NCBI GenBank assembly: GCA_041690355.1
Contig: JAWLHK010000003.1
Span: 28,695-92,694, forward strand
Direction: 5' to 3'
DNA length: 64,000 bases
From: JAWLHK01 sp041690355 [NCBI: bacterium]
Lineage (GTDB): Bacteria > J088 > JAWLBW01
A model generated the notes under the pieces. It ran no database searches, was not told the DNA's origin, and saw only the letters and a program-made list of their open reading frames with translations. Below are positions 7,454 through 16,189 of the stretch, one piece after another (position 1 is the stretch's first letter; each line of letters begins with the position of its first letter). The position numbers and the translations under genes were made by a program.

Positions 7454-10072
7454 CTACTCGAGCATCTTCTTGAGTTCTGCCAGCTTGTTCAGCGCTTCGA
7501 TGGGCGTCAGCTGATTCACGTCGAGCGCGGCCAGGCGTTCTTCGACCACGGATGGAACTGACGCAGGCGGGGCTGGAGGCGCAAACAACCCCAGCTGCGC
7601 CGAGGGGACGGGCGGATTCTTGCGCGAGCGAGCCAGCTTGGGGAGCCCCACTTCATTCAGCTCGTCGCGCTCGAGGTTCGTCAGCACTTCGCGGGCGCGC
7701 TCGACGACTTCTCCGGGAAGGCCTGCCAGACGGCCGCATTGGATCCCGTAGCTGTGGCTGGCGGCGCCGTCAATGATCCGACGGAGGAAAATGACTTCGT
7801 CATTCCACTCGCGCACCTCGACGGTCGCGTTGTGCACGCGCGGCTTCGTGAGCGGAAGATCCGCCAGTTCGTGGTAGTGCGTCGCGAAAAGCGTGCGCGC
7901 CCCGAGGCGGTCATGGATGTACTCCGCCACCGCCCACGCGATACTGATACCGTCGAACGTGCTCGTGCCGCGGCCGATTTCATCCAGCACGATCAGACTG
8001 CGGCTCGTCGCCGTGCGCAGGATGTGGCTCGTCTCGGTCATCTCGACCATGAACGTGCTCTGCCCGGCCATCAGGTTGTCGCTGGCGCCGACGCGGGTGA
8101 ACAGGCGGTCGACAATGCCGATCTCAGCCTCGTCGGCGGGCACGAAGCTGCCGATCTGCGCCATGATGACGAGCAGGGCCGCCGTGCGCATGTAGGTGGA
8201 TTTACCCGCCATGTTCGGCCCCGTAATCAGCAGCAGCTGCCGGTCGTCGGCGTCGAGCAGCACGTCGTTGGGCACGAAGCGTTCGCGTGAGTTCCGCTCG
8301 ACCACCGGGTGGCGGGCCTGCTTGACCCGCATGACCGGCGTGTCGACCATGCGCGGGCGCACGTAGCGCCCTTCTTCGGCCACCTGGGCCAGCGAGGCGA
8401 GCGCATCGAGGGTCGCAATGCTGGCGGCGGTGCGCTCGAGCCGCTCGCTCTGCACGGCCGCGTGGGCGCGCAGGTCGAGAAACACCTGATACTCGAGCTC
8501 GCACTGGCGCTCTTCGGCGTGCAGAACCTTCTGCTCCCACTCCTTCAGCGCCGGCGTGATGTAGCGTTCGGCATTGGTGAGCGTCTGCTTGCGGATGTAG
8601 TCGTCGGGAACGAGATGCTTGTTGGTGTTCGTGATCTCGAGGTAGTAGCCGAAGACCTTGTTGTAGCCGACTTTCAGGGAGGTGATGCCCGTGCGCGACT
8701 TCTCTTCGGCCTCCATCTTCGCGATGGCCCCCTTGCCGTCGCGCGACAGGATGCGCAGTTCGTCGAGATCGGGGCGGAATCCGTCGCGCACGATCCCCCC
8801 CTCGCGCTGCGTGAGCGGGGGCGAATCCACAAGCGCCTGACGGAACACGGTCAGTACGTCGTCGAGCAGGTCGAGCCGTTCTGCCAGCGCGCGCAGCAGC
8901 GGACTCTCGAAGCGGTGCAGCCGTTCGCGCACGCCGGGGAGCACGGCCAGCCCGTCACGCAGCAGCGCCAGGTCGCGCGGCGTGGCGTTGCCCATGACGA
9001 TGCGCCCGTTCATCCGCTCCAGATCGGGAACCGCCTTGAGGGCGGCGCGCAGCTCGTCCCGGTCGAATCCCTTGGTCCGCAGCTCGTCGACGGCCGACAG
9101 CCGCGCTTCGACGGATTCGCGGTCGATGAGCGGATAATCGAGCCACATGCGGATGCGCCGGCTGCCCATGGCCGTCTGGGTGCGATCGAGTACGTCGAAG
9201 AGCGAGCCGGCGCGCTTGCCGTCCTGCAGGTTCCGCAGAATCTCCAGATTCCGCTTCGTGCTCGGATCGATGAGCAGGGCGTCGTCGAGCGCATAGAAGT
9301 CGACGCGGCGCAGGTGCGGCATGCGCACCCCGCGCTGGGTCTCTTCCAGGTACGCGAGCACCGTCTGGGCCGCTTCGCGCGCGCCGGCCGCCGCCGGGGG
9401 CAGGTGCACCTCGGCGTTCTCCCCGCCGTGCCGGGCCAGCGCCTGCTCGAGCGGCTCCGTGACGGGAAGCACGATGCGCAGCGTCAGCTTGGGCATCCAG
9501 CGGCGCACGGCGTCGGCCAGGAGCTTGTCGCGCGGCTTATCGCCCGCGCCGGGAACGACGATTTCGGCCGGGTCGATGCGCAGCAGCTCCTCACGCAGGG
9601 CGTCTTCGGTCTCCAGCTCGGTCGCGCGGAATTCGCCGGTGGAAAAATCGACGGCCGAGAGGCCATAGCGCCCGTCACCACTCGTCACGCCGACGAGCAG
9701 GGCCCGGTCGCGCAGCGCAAGAAGATCCTCGTCGATCGTGACGCCGGGGGTAATCACCCGGGTCACCTCGCGCTTGACGAGCCCCTTGGCGAGCTTCGGA
9801 TCTTCGACCTGATCGCAGATGGCGACCTTGAACCCCTTGGCGACGAGGCGCGAAATGTAGGAGGAAGCGGAGTGGTGAGGAACGCCGGCCAGGGCGGTCT
9901 GCCCCTTGTCGCGCGACGTCAGCGTGATCTCGAGCTCTTTGCTCGCCTGCACCGCATCGTCGCCGAACATCTCGAAGAAGTCGCCGACCCGGTAGAAGAG
10001 AATGGCGTCGGGAAACTGCCGCTTCACCTCGGCGTAATGCTGCATCATCGGGGTATCGGCGGTCTTCGACAT
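7454..10072 (-). CDS. mutS: DNA mismatch repair protein MutS
   Basis: An 872-residue MutS, near the usual length (about 850-880). The mismatch-reading Phe-X-Glu is F32-F33-E34 in VGDFFEMFGDD. Connector, lever and clamp domains follow, and the ATPase domain carries Walker A GPNMAGKST near residue 617, the signature STFMVEM, Walker B LIVLDEIGRGTST and ATHYHEL. A short C-terminal tail ends LNKLAELKKMLE, like the dimer/tetramer-forming tail. I chose the ATG at 10072, preceded by gagaag, rather than the upstream TTG at 10084. MutS recognises mispairs and loops and recruits MutL; no mutL is in the window. Confidence 0.97.
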   Translation of the reverse strand: MSKTADTPMMQHYAEVKRQFPDAILFYRVGDFFEMFGDDAVQASKELEITLTSRDKGQTALAGVPHHSASSYISRLVAKGFKVAICDQVEDPKLAKGLVKREVTRVITPGVTIDEDLLALRDRALLVGVTSGDGRYGLSAVDFSTGEFRATELETEDALREELLRIDPAEIVVPGAGDKPRDKLLADAVRRWMPKLTLRIVLPVTEPLEQALARHGGENAEVHLPPAAAGAREAAQTVLAYLEETQRGVRMPHLRRVDFYALDDALLIDPSTKRNLEILRNLQDGKRAGSLFDVLDRTQTAMGSRRIRMWLDYPLIDRESVEARLSAVDELRTKGFDRDELRAALKAVPDLERMNGRIVMGNATPRDLALLRDGLAVLPGVRERLHRFESPLLRALAERLDLLDDVLTVFRQALVDSPPLTQREGGIVRDGFRPDLDELRILSRDGKGAIAKMEAEEKSRTGITSLKVGYNKVFGYYLEITNTNKHLVPDDYIRKQTLTNAERYITPALKEWEQKVLHAEERQCELEYQVFLDLRAHAAVQSERLERTAASIATLDALASLAQVAEEGRYVRPRMVDTPVMRVKQARHPVVERNSRERFVPNDVLLDADDRQLLLITGPNMAGKSTYMRTAALLVIMAQIGSFVPADEAEIGIVDRLFTRVGASDNLMAGQSTFMVEMTETSHILRTATSRSLIVLDEIGRGTSTFDGISIAWAVAEYIHDRLGARTLFATHYHELADLPLTKPRVHNATVEVREWNDEVIFLRRIIDGAASHSYGIQCGRLAGLPGEVVERAREVLTNLERDELNEVGLPKLARSRKNPPVPSAQLGLFAPPAPPASVPSVVEERLAALDVNQLTPIEALNKLAELKKMLE

Positions 10073-10216
10073 GGCGCTTCTCAAAGGGACGATCTTAACA
10101 GATTCGGGGCCTCACCGAAATGATAGCCATGATGGTGGAATCGAGGAGCCCATGCCCAGAAACGCCGCGCACTGCTCTGCCATCTGCAAATTGTCATCTG
10201 CAATCGGCGCAGCGCG

Positions 10217-11920
10217 TCAGCGCCGGGGCGGAATCTCGTCGAGCCCGAGCTGGCCGCCCGGATTCATGATGCCGTGCGGATCGAAGTGGCGTTTGAGCGC
10301 GCGCAGCACGGCCATCTGCTCGGGACCAAGGTGCGCCTCCATCCACGGCGCCAGCATGCGCCCGACGCCATGGTGGTGGCTGAGCGTGCCGCCATGCTTC
10401 ACGATCTGCTCGATGATGCCGTTCTGGAAGTTCACGTACTCGTCGAGCTCCATGCGGGCAATGAAAATGAAGTAGAGATTCGTCCCCTGCGGGTAGAAGT
10501 GCGAGGCGTGGGTCATGCACATGGTCTGGGGCCGCTGCTTGACGAACGCGCGCACGCCCTGGTGCAGCCGGTGCAGGTTGTCCCAGGAGACCCCCGCTTC
10601 GAGCGTGTCGATGAGGATTCCGTAGTCGTTCAGGTCCTCACGCATGAACGGCTCGGTGTAGCGCGTCGGCTCCCACTTGCGGGCCGCGTAACTGCCAAGC
10701 GAGAGCGCGCCGTGGCGTTTCGCGACCTCTTTGATCTTGCGCGCGACGAGGCGCGTGTAATCCCGATCGCCTTCGGCCGTGCCGATGCACAGGCAGCGCT
10801 TCATCGGCGCGTAGCCGCGAAGCTTGAGAAACCGGTCGGCCACGGCGGGAACCCCGTAGAGTTTGAGGCCGCGATCGGTCTCTTCCGGATCGGAGATGCG
10901 GAACACGGCGGGCCTTCCGAATTCCCCCTGCATGATTTCGCGGCTCGCATCGACGGCGGCTTCCCAGGAAGGGAACATGAATCCGAAGCGCTCTCGATTC
11001 ATCGGTAAATGACGATAGATTCGAAGCGTGACCTCCACGAGGATACCGAACGTCCCCTCGGAGCCGATCATCATGTCGCCGACCTTGGGACCGGTGGCCG
11101 TGGCCGGGACCGCGACGGTCTTGAAGCTGCCGGCCGGCGTAACGTATTCCTGGCTGAACACGAGGTCCTTGGCATCCCCGTAGTAGGTGGAGGCCTGCCC
11201 CGATCCGAGGGTAACGACCCATCCGCCCACGGTCGAGTATTCGAAGGACTGGGGGAAGTGGCCGCAGGTATAGCGGCGCTCTGTCCCGAAGCGCTCGGGG
11301 GCATGGTTCAGGGCGTCCTCATAGGCCGGGCCGAACATCCCCGGCTGCACGCGCGCCGTCTGATTCGTCTCGTTGATCTCGAGCAGCCGGTTCATGTGCG
11401 TGCTCAGCACGAGCGAGACCCCTCCTTTGCAGGGCCGGAGCCCGAAGTTGACGGAAGAGCCGCCGCTGAAGACCGTGATCGGAATCCGCTCGCCGTGGCA
11501 GTACTCCACGATCCGGCGCACGTCGTCCTTGTCGCGCGGATGCACGACCACGTCGGCGACCTCGCGGACGATTCCCTTCCGAAGTTCGAGCACCTCTTCG
11601 GCCGTCGCGCCCGAGGCGAACTTCACGCGGCTGTAGTCATCGGTCGCCACGTTCTCGGGACCCACGATGCGGCGCAACGCCTCAATCTGTTCCGCCTTGA
11701 GGGCCGGCGGGCGGTTGAGAACCACCGGCTCGTTCCCCTCGTCGACCTTCGTGCGGAAGTCGGCCTCGGACATGCCGAACTCCTCGCGCATCATGGCCAC
11801 CCAGTGATCGCTGGGGTGCTTGAAGCGGTCGGGCGCCCCGTATTTGGCAACGGCGCGGAAAGTTCCCGCCGCAGGGGGCCGCTCGGTCCAGGAAGGGCGG
11901 AAGGACGAAGTCTTCTTCAT
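10217..11920 (-). CDS. FAD-linked oxidase, alkylglycerone-phosphate synthase-like (AGPS)
   Basis: A 567-residue flavoprotein of the vanillyl-alcohol-oxidase fold. The FAD_binding_4 domain shows VHPRDKDDVRRIVEYC and PITVFSGGSSVNFGL. Further on are TVGGWVVTLGSGQASTYYGDAKDLV and MIGSEGTFGI. The C-terminal domain has CMTHASHFYPQGTNLYF and the HHHGVGR motif (about residues 511-517) that in AGPS forms part of the active site. In eukaryotes and myxobacteria this family swaps an acyl for an alkyl group to make ether lipids; D-lactate dehydrogenase-like relatives are the alternative. The N-terminal KYGAPDRFKHPSDHW stretch also fits AGPS. Start: ATG at 11920; a GTG at 11932 is possible and neither has a strong ribosome-binding site. 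Confidence 0.8.
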   Translation of the reverse strand: MKKTSSFRPSWTERPPAAGTFRAVAKYGAPDRFKHPSDHWVAMMREEFGMSEADFRTKVDEGNEPVVLNRPPALKAEQIEALRRIVGPENVATDDYSRVKFASGATAEEVLELRKGIVREVADVVVHPRDKDDVRRIVEYCHGERIPITVFSGGSSVNFGLRPCKGGVSLVLSTHMNRLLEINETNQTARVQPGMFGPAYEDALNHAPERFGTERRYTCGHFPQSFEYSTVGGWVVTLGSGQASTYYGDAKDLVFSQEYVTPAGSFKTVAVPATATGPKVGDMMIGSEGTFGILVEVTLRIYRHLPMNRERFGFMFPSWEAAVDASREIMQGEFGRPAVFRISDPEETDRGLKLYGVPAVADRFLKLRGYAPMKRCLCIGTAEGDRDYTRLVARKIKEVAKRHGALSLGSYAARKWEPTRYTEPFMREDLNDYGILIDTLEAGVSWDNLHRLHQGVRAFVKQRPQTMCMTHASHFYPQGTNLYFIFIARMELDEYVNFQNGIIEQIVKHGGTLSHHHGVGRMLAPWMEAHLGPEQMAVLRALKRHFDPHGIMNPGGQLGLDEIPPRR

Positions 11921-12027
11921 GACGGAACTCACGCAAGGGGGATCTTCACAGGGTAAACGACCGGAGCGCTCGGTTCAAACCGTGGCGCAGGCGTGCTCAG
12001 GCGACCGCTCTGATGGCGGAGTTGCGC

Positions 12028-12858
12028 TCAGCCCCTGCCGCGCGGCGCCGGCTGGCACTTCGGACAGTAGTGGGTTCCGCGCTGGCCACTAACGATGCGG
12101 CGTATCTCCGCACCGCAGCGGCGGCACGGCTCTCCTGTCCGGCCGTAGGCTTCGAGAAAGCTCTGGTGGCTCCCCTGCTCGCCCGTCCCGCCGACATAGT
12201 CGTCGATGCTCGTGCCGCGGTTGCGGATGCCCGCTTCAAGTACATGGCGCACCGCTTCGTACAGGCGCTCCTTCTCGGGGCGCCGCAGCGTCTCGGCCCG
12301 TTTCCGGGGGTGCAGGCCCGCGCGCCACAGGGCTTCATCCGCATAGATGTTCCCCACGCCGGCGAGGAACTTCTGATCGAGGAGGAGCGCCTTGAGCATC
12401 CCTTTGCGCAACGAGAGGTGGCGCACGAACTCCTCTTCGCTCATCTCGAGCGGCTCGGGACCGAGCTTCGCCGACTCAGCCGCCCACTCTGCGGGGGTAT
12501 AGAGCCAGACCCGCCCGAACTTGCGTGCGTCGTCGAAGCGGACCTCGCCCCGATCGAGCGCCAGGATGAACCGCGTGAACGCCGTGGGCGCCAACGGCTT
12601 CGCCCGGAAAGTGAGCTGCCCGGTCATCCGCAGCGACATCACGAGCAGCCGCTCGTCGTCGAGGCGGAACAGGATTCGCTTGGCCCGCCGGCCGACCCCC
12701 TCGATGCGGCGGCCGGCCAGCGCAGCGTCAAGCTCTGCCGGAGGATGGGTCGCGAAGGTACGCTCCCAGTTCCAGTAGCGCAAGCCGCGGATGCGGCGTC
12801 CGGTCACGTGGGGCCGCACGTCGCGGACGATGGTTTCGACTTCGGGAAGCTCGGGCAT
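12028..12858 (-). CDS. mutM: Formamidopyrimidine-DNA glycosylase (Fpg/MutM)
   Basis: A 276-residue base-excision repair glycosylase that removes 8-oxoguanine and Fapy lesions and cleaves by beta/delta elimination. The N-terminus MPELPEVE gives the catalytic Pro (after Met removal) and Glu. The middle holds the helix-two-turn-helix (FLAGVGNIYADEALWRAGLHP). The C-terminus carries the Cys4 zinc finger, CRRC then YCPKC, which holds the DNA-binding beta-hairpin. The ATG at 12858 is fixed by the need for an N-terminal Pro, so the longer in-frame extension is not used. It lies downstream of carD with a terminator between, and about 100 bp upstream of the AGPS-like gene. Confidence 0.96.
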   Translation of the reverse strand: MPELPEVETIVRDVRPHVTGRRIRGLRYWNWERTFATHPPAELDAALAGRRIEGVGRRAKRILFRLDDERLLVMSLRMTGQLTFRAKPLAPTAFTRFILALDRGEVRFDDARKFGRVWLYTPAEWAAESAKLGPEPLEMSEEEFVRHLSLRKGMLKALLLDQKFLAGVGNIYADEALWRAGLHPRKRAETLRRPEKERLYEAVRHVLEAGIRNRGTSIDDYVGGTGEQGSHQSFLEAYGRTGEPCRRCGAEIRRIVSGQRGTHYCPKCQPAPRGRG

Positions 12859-12865
12859 GGGCGTC

Positions 12866-12909
12866 TCGAAAAACGAAACCCCTGCCTGCAACAAGGATGC
12901 AGACAGGGG
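12866..12909 (-). terminator. Rho-independent terminator after carD
   Basis: Arms cccctgcctgca (12879-12890) and tgcagacagggg (12898-12909) pair over 12 bp with one mismatch/wobble and a 7-nt loop. On the minus strand the hairpin is followed by tttcgttttt. It would stop transcripts leaving carD just before the fpg start at 12858. Confidence 0.8.
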
Positions 12910-12936
12910 AATCGAGAGGAGAAAAACGAAGAAAAA

Positions 12937-13431
12937 TCAGTTGCCGCCGGTCAGCATGCCTCGCAGCTGGTGCTCGACGCTGTTTTCAGCGGATTCAAGC
13001 ACGATCGAGAGCTCCTTCGTGAGCAGCGTCAGCGCCGTGTCGAGCAGCTTGCGCTCGCCGAAAGAAAGCTCCTTGTCGGTCTTGAGCAGAAAGAGGTCGC
13101 GAAGCACTTCGGCGATGTCGAAGACCGAGCCGCTCTTGAGCTTCGTGTTGTAATCGCGGAACCGCTTGTTCCACGTCTGGTGGTCGGGAATCCGGCCGTC
13201 GGGCTTCTTCTTGAGGATATCGAAGACGCGGGGGACTTCGTCTTCGGCGATCAGCTTGCGCAGGCCGACCTGCTTGGCGTTCGTCGTGGGGATGCGAATC
13301 GTGGTGTCTTTGCCGAGAATGCGAAGGACGTAGAATTTGACGTGATGGCCGGCCACGAGCTTGCCCTCGATGGCATCAACCTTGCCGACCCCCTGGGCCG
13401 GATAAACTGCCAGGTCACCTACTTTGAACAT
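12937..13431 (-). CDS. CarD/CdnL-family transcription regulator
   Basis: A 164-residue protein starting MFKVGDLAVYPAQGVGKVDAIE, the conserved RNA-polymerase-interacting domain (RID) of CarD/CdnL. The C-terminal half is helical (RKLIAEDEVPRVFDIL onward, ERKLLDTALTLLTKEL), as in the DNA-contacting domain. Family members bind the RNAP beta subunit and stabilise open complexes at rRNA and housekeeping promoters; in myxobacteria CdnL is essential. The ATG at 13431 follows a gggggg run and begins the conserved domain; the 15-residue upstream extension is not conserved-looking. A terminator follows, so it is probably a single-gene transcript. Confidence 0.92.
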   Translation of the reverse strand: MFKVGDLAVYPAQGVGKVDAIEGKLVAGHHVKFYVLRILGKDTTIRIPTTNAKQVGLRKLIAEDEVPRVFDILKKKPDGRIPDHQTWNKRFRDYNTKLKSGSVFDIAEVLRDLFLLKTDKELSFGERKLLDTALTLLTKELSIVLESAENSVEHQLRGMLTGGN

Positions 13432-13570
13432 GCGCCCCCCACATGGTACTGGGTGAATGAGGAAGAGGAATGTCAAACAGGGTATCAGACGCGGACCGGG
13501 AGGTCAAAACAAACTGCGCTGACCCCGAGACCCGCAGCCCCGCTTCTGATGCGGGTTTGCGCTACGCGGC

Positions 13571-13586
13571 GCGTCATTTATGACGC
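13571..13586. promoter_or_regulatory. Perfect 6-bp-arm palindrome
   Basis: gcgtca-ttta-tgacgc lies in the 225-bp gap between the carD start and the small gene at 13657. It could be a regulator site or a small hairpin; nothing links it to a known regulator. It is about 20 bp upstream of the candidate -35 for the small gene. Confidence 0.4.
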
Positions 13587-13605
13587 AGTGCATATGAGAA
13601 ACTTA

Positions 13606-13633
13606 TTGCCAAAGTTGCCACAGCTGTTAGACT
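13606..13633 (+). promoter_or_regulatory. Candidate sigma-70 promoter for the small gene at 13657
   Basis: ttgcca (13606-13611), a 16-bp spacer, then tagact (13628-13633). Transcription would start about 15 bp before the GTG at 13657, with aggagg at 13643-13648 between them. Confidence 0.5.
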
Positions 13634-13656
13634 GAAAAGCACAGGAGGTCGCCGCT

Positions 13657-13947
13657 GTGGATAACGAGCTTCAGGTTCATGTTCGCCTGATCGTCCCGCG
13701 TACCCCCCGGAAAGGGGCCGATATGCGTACCCCTCTGTACGTGACGGTGCTCGGGTATTTTGCCCGGCAGGGGTTCTCACTGCAGCTCCACGAGCGCCTG
13801 CTGAGGCTGTCGGTCGAGGTACCCGCCGTCCTGGATGCCACGCTTCCTTCGACGGCTCTCGATGCCTTTCTCCGGGACTTCCCCGACGCCCATCGGGTCC
13901 TGATCACACGCCGCCCGGCCGCCGCAGAACTTCGCGCCGCCGCCTGA
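13657..13947 (+). CDS. Small protein of unknown function (96 aa)
   Basis: I do not recognise this family. A GTG start has a strong aggagg ribosome-binding site 8 bp upstream and a plausible promoter, which supports a real gene. The 96-residue product is soluble-looking: a short basic N-terminal stretch (RLIVPRTPRKGADMRTP), then a mixed helix/strand region (LYVTVLGYFARQGFSLQLHERLLRLSVEVP) and a C-terminus rich in Ala and Arg. There are no cysteines and no signal peptide. It lies alone between carD and the efflux operon, with about 180 bp before the TetR gene. An Ala-rich tail is common by chance in GC-rich DNA, so some doubt remains. Confidence 0.6.
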   Translation: MDNELQVHVRLIVPRTPRKGADMRTPLYVTVLGYFARQGFSLQLHERLLRLSVEVPAVLDATLPSTALDAFLRDFPDAHRVLITRRPAAAELRAAA

Positions 13948-14038
13948 CGTTTTCCCTCGTTGCCATTGCCTGCCACTCGCCCGCATGGGCCGGGTTCGCC
14001 TTTCTGCGTCATTTCGGGCACTGCCTCCTGCAATCGCC

Positions 14039-14067
14039 TTGACAGGTTTTCCGGCGAGGGGTACCCT
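14039..14067 (+). promoter_or_regulatory. Sigma-70 promoter of the TetR-RND efflux operon
   Basis: Perfect -35 ttgaca (14039-14044), a 17-bp spacer and taccct (14062-14067). The predicted start is near 14075, immediately before the operator palindrome at 14080, so a bound repressor would block promoter clearance. Confidence 0.75.
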
Positions 14068-14079
14068 TGTCCTTTGCCG

Positions 14080-14116
14080 CTGAACGTACGTTCAGTGAAC
14101 TGACTAAACATTCAGT
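14080..14116. promoter_or_regulatory. Tandem TetR-type operator palindromes
   Basis: ctgaacgtacgttcag (14080-14095) is a perfect 16-bp palindrome. A second, imperfect dyad, actgactaaacattcagt (14099-14116), shares the half-site ttcag(t). Both sit between the promoter and the TetR start at 14126, the normal arrangement for autoregulation by a TetR repressor. Confidence 0.75.
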
Positions 14117-14125
14117 CACATTGCC

Positions 14126-14746
14126 ATGGCCCAGGTTCCCAGCAAAGAAGACGTTCTCAAGCAGTACCGTGAAGACGGAATCACGGACGCTACGCGGCGC
14201 GTCATCGCACAGGAGGGGTTCGCCGCCCTTACCATCGAGCGCGTCGCCGAACTGGCGAACATCTCGAAGGGGACCATTTACCTTTACTTCAAGAACAAAG
14301 ACGATTTGATTCAGGCGACCGTCACCGACACGTTCCGCCAGATCATCGCCCGCCTTTCGGTGGCGCAGCCCCCCGAACTCCCCTTCCCCGAACGGCTGCG
14401 CGCGCTCATCCGCCTGCAGCTGCAGCAGTTCGAGACGAACCAGGCTTTCTTCAGGGCGCTCATGGCCGATCGGCGTTACCTGCCGCAGGCCGACAATCAG
14501 GAAGACTGCACGGTGCAGCTGCACCTGCAGCTTCTGTCCATCTTCGCCGACGTGATTCGCGAGGGGCAGGCTGGCGGTTTCGTCCGGCCCGAGGTCGACC
14601 CCGACGAAGCGGCCTTTTTTCTCTTTCAGTTGATCTCCGGCTCGAGCATGCGGCACCTGCTCGGCTTTTCGAACCGAACGCTCGGCGAGTCCGTCGAGGT
14701 TCTCCTGACCTACCTTTTTTCCGGCATCAGCACTCGCGGAGTCTGA
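14126..14746 (+). CDS. TetR/AcrR-family transcriptional repressor
   Basis: A 206-residue regulator. The N-terminal helix-turn-helix is typical: ATRRVIAQEGFAALTIERVAELANISKGTIYLYFKNKDDLI (about residues 23-63). The remainder is an all-helical ligand/dimer domain of unknown specificity. It is the first gene of the efflux operon; the outer-membrane channel gene starts 3 bp after its stop. Two operator-like palindromes lie directly upstream. The expected role is ligand-relieved repression of its own operon, as for AcrR and similar regulators. Confidence 0.92.
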   Translation: MAQVPSKEDVLKQYREDGITDATRRVIAQEGFAALTIERVAELANISKGTIYLYFKNKDDLIQATVTDTFRQIIARLSVAQPPELPFPERLRALIRLQLQQFETNQAFFRALMADRRYLPQADNQEDCTVQLHLQLLSIFADVIREGQAGGFVRPEVDPDEAAFFLFQLISGSSMRHLLGFSNRTLGESVEVLLTYLFSGISTRGV

Positions 14747-14749
14747 CCC

Positions 14750-16186
14750 ATGCGCATGTTCCCTCTCGTCATCCTGTCGCTCGCGCTTCTGGCCGCCCCT
14801 GCCCGGGCGGGCGCACAGACGCTCACCCTCGAAGAAGCCTTCAGGGTGGCTCTCGCCAACAACTACAACCTGCGCGCCGCGCGCGAAGGGGTCGATCAGG
14901 CCTACATCCAGCGCCGCAAGGCATGGTCGATCATGGGACCCACCGTTTCGGCCCAGGCCTCGCACAGCTGGAACAACGAGGTCACGGCGCAGCTTCCGGT
15001 CAACGACCCGCGCCAGCCCGTTCTGATCAGCCAGGCGGGTCCCGGCGGCTGTACGCCCGGCGCCGTCACCCAGCCGACCCCGATCGTATCGGGTCCCGCC
15101 TGCGTGTTCAGCCAGCCGTCATTTCAGGACATTGTCGTGCGGCCGGGCACGTCGCAGGCCGTTTCGCTGAACGGCACGCAGCCGATTTTCGTCGGTCAGT
15201 TCTTTCCGGCGCTCTCGGCCGCCAACGACTCGATCCGCATGGCGCGGGCCAACGTCGAAAGCGCCCAGGAGACCGTGCTCTACAACGTCGCCAGCCTCTA
15301 TTTCAACACGGTGGCCGCCGAGCAGTTCACGGCGCTCAACCGCCAGAGCTTCGCAAACCTGCGCGAGCACCTGGCGGCGGCCCAGACCCGCTTCGAGGTC
15401 GGCCAGATCCCGCGCCTCGGCGTGCTGCAGGCCCAGATCGAGCTGACCCGCGCCGAAGCGGCCCTGCTGCGCTCCGACAACGATCACCGCAACGCGCGCG
15501 CTGCGCTTGCCAATCTGCTCGGCGTGGCTGAGATCGGCACCCTGCAGGCTCCCGAAGAGCTCGTCGCGCAACAGATCACCTACGAATTCCCCGAGAATCC
15601 GACCGATGCCGCGCTTTCGAACCGCGCCGACCTGCAGGCGACGGCCGAGCAGCTCGAGATGGCCCGCTCGGGGCGCACGGCCAACTGGATGAAGTTCGCC
15701 CCCAGCCTCGTCGCCAACGGCCAATACCAGAAGAACACCGACCCCGGCGCCTTCGGGGCCGCCGACAATTGGACGGTCATGCTCGTTCTGAACGTGCCCA
15801 TCATCCAGGCGGGGACGCGTGTCTTCGACCTGCAGGAAAGCTGGTCGCGCATCCGGCAGGCCGAGGTCATGCTCGAAGCCAAGAAGAACGAGGTCCGGCT
15901 CGACGTGCAGACCACCAGGTCGAATCTCGATGTGACCCGTCGCAACCTGACGGTCGCCGAACAGCAGCGGCAACTGGCGCAGGAAAACTACGCCATCGCC
16001 CGCGTCAGCTTCGAAAACGGTCTGGCGACCAGCCTCGACGTGATCGACGCCAATCAGGCGCTGCTGGGGGCCGAAATCAATTTCCTTCGCGAACAGCTCA
16101 ATCTGCGCCTCGATACGCTCAATTACCTGCGCGCGGTCGGGCTGCTGCGCGAACGCATCATCGGCGGCGAAGCCGCAGAGGGTTGA
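14750..16186 (+). CDS. TolC-family outer membrane efflux channel
   Basis: A 478-residue outer-membrane factor. A signal peptide covers about residues 1-23 (ending ARAGAQ). Two repeated OEP domains of long helices follow, for example LTLEEAFRVALANNYNLRAAREGVDQA at the start and the matching VGQIPRLGVLQAQIELTRAEA and FENGLATSLDVIDANQALLGAEINFLREQLNLRLDTLNYLRAVG motifs. These trimerise into a channel-tunnel across the outer membrane and periplasm. It is cotranscribed with a TetR regulator upstream and an adaptor and RND pump downstream, so it should serve this tripartite pump. Confidence 0.93.
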   Translation: MRMFPLVILSLALLAAPARAGAQTLTLEEAFRVALANNYNLRAAREGVDQAYIQRRKAWSIMGPTVSAQASHSWNNEVTAQLPVNDPRQPVLISQAGPGGCTPGAVTQPTPIVSGPACVFSQPSFQDIVVRPGTSQAVSLNGTQPIFVGQFFPALSAANDSIRMARANVESAQETVLYNVASLYFNTVAAEQFTALNRQSFANLREHLAAAQTRFEVGQIPRLGVLQAQIELTRAEAALLRSDNDHRNARAALANLLGVAEIGTLQAPEELVAQQITYEFPENPTDAALSNRADLQATAEQLEMARSGRTANWMKFAPSLVANGQYQKNTDPGAFGAADNWTVMLVLNVPIIQAGTRVFDLQESWSRIRQAEVMLEAKKNEVRLDVQTTRSNLDVTRRNLTVAEQQRQLAQENYAIARVSFENGLATSLDVIDANQALLGAEINFLREQLNLRLDTLNYLRAVGLLRERIIGGEAAEG

Positions 16187-16189
16187 TCC

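Noticed and set aside
8309-10123. A 604-codon frame antisense to mutS
   Set aside because: MutS is unmistakable on the other strand; the antisense frame has no domain features and is a product of high GC.
12859-12894. N-terminal extension of Fpg
   Set aside because: Fpg needs Pro directly after the initiator Met; the ATG at 12858 gives MPELPE.
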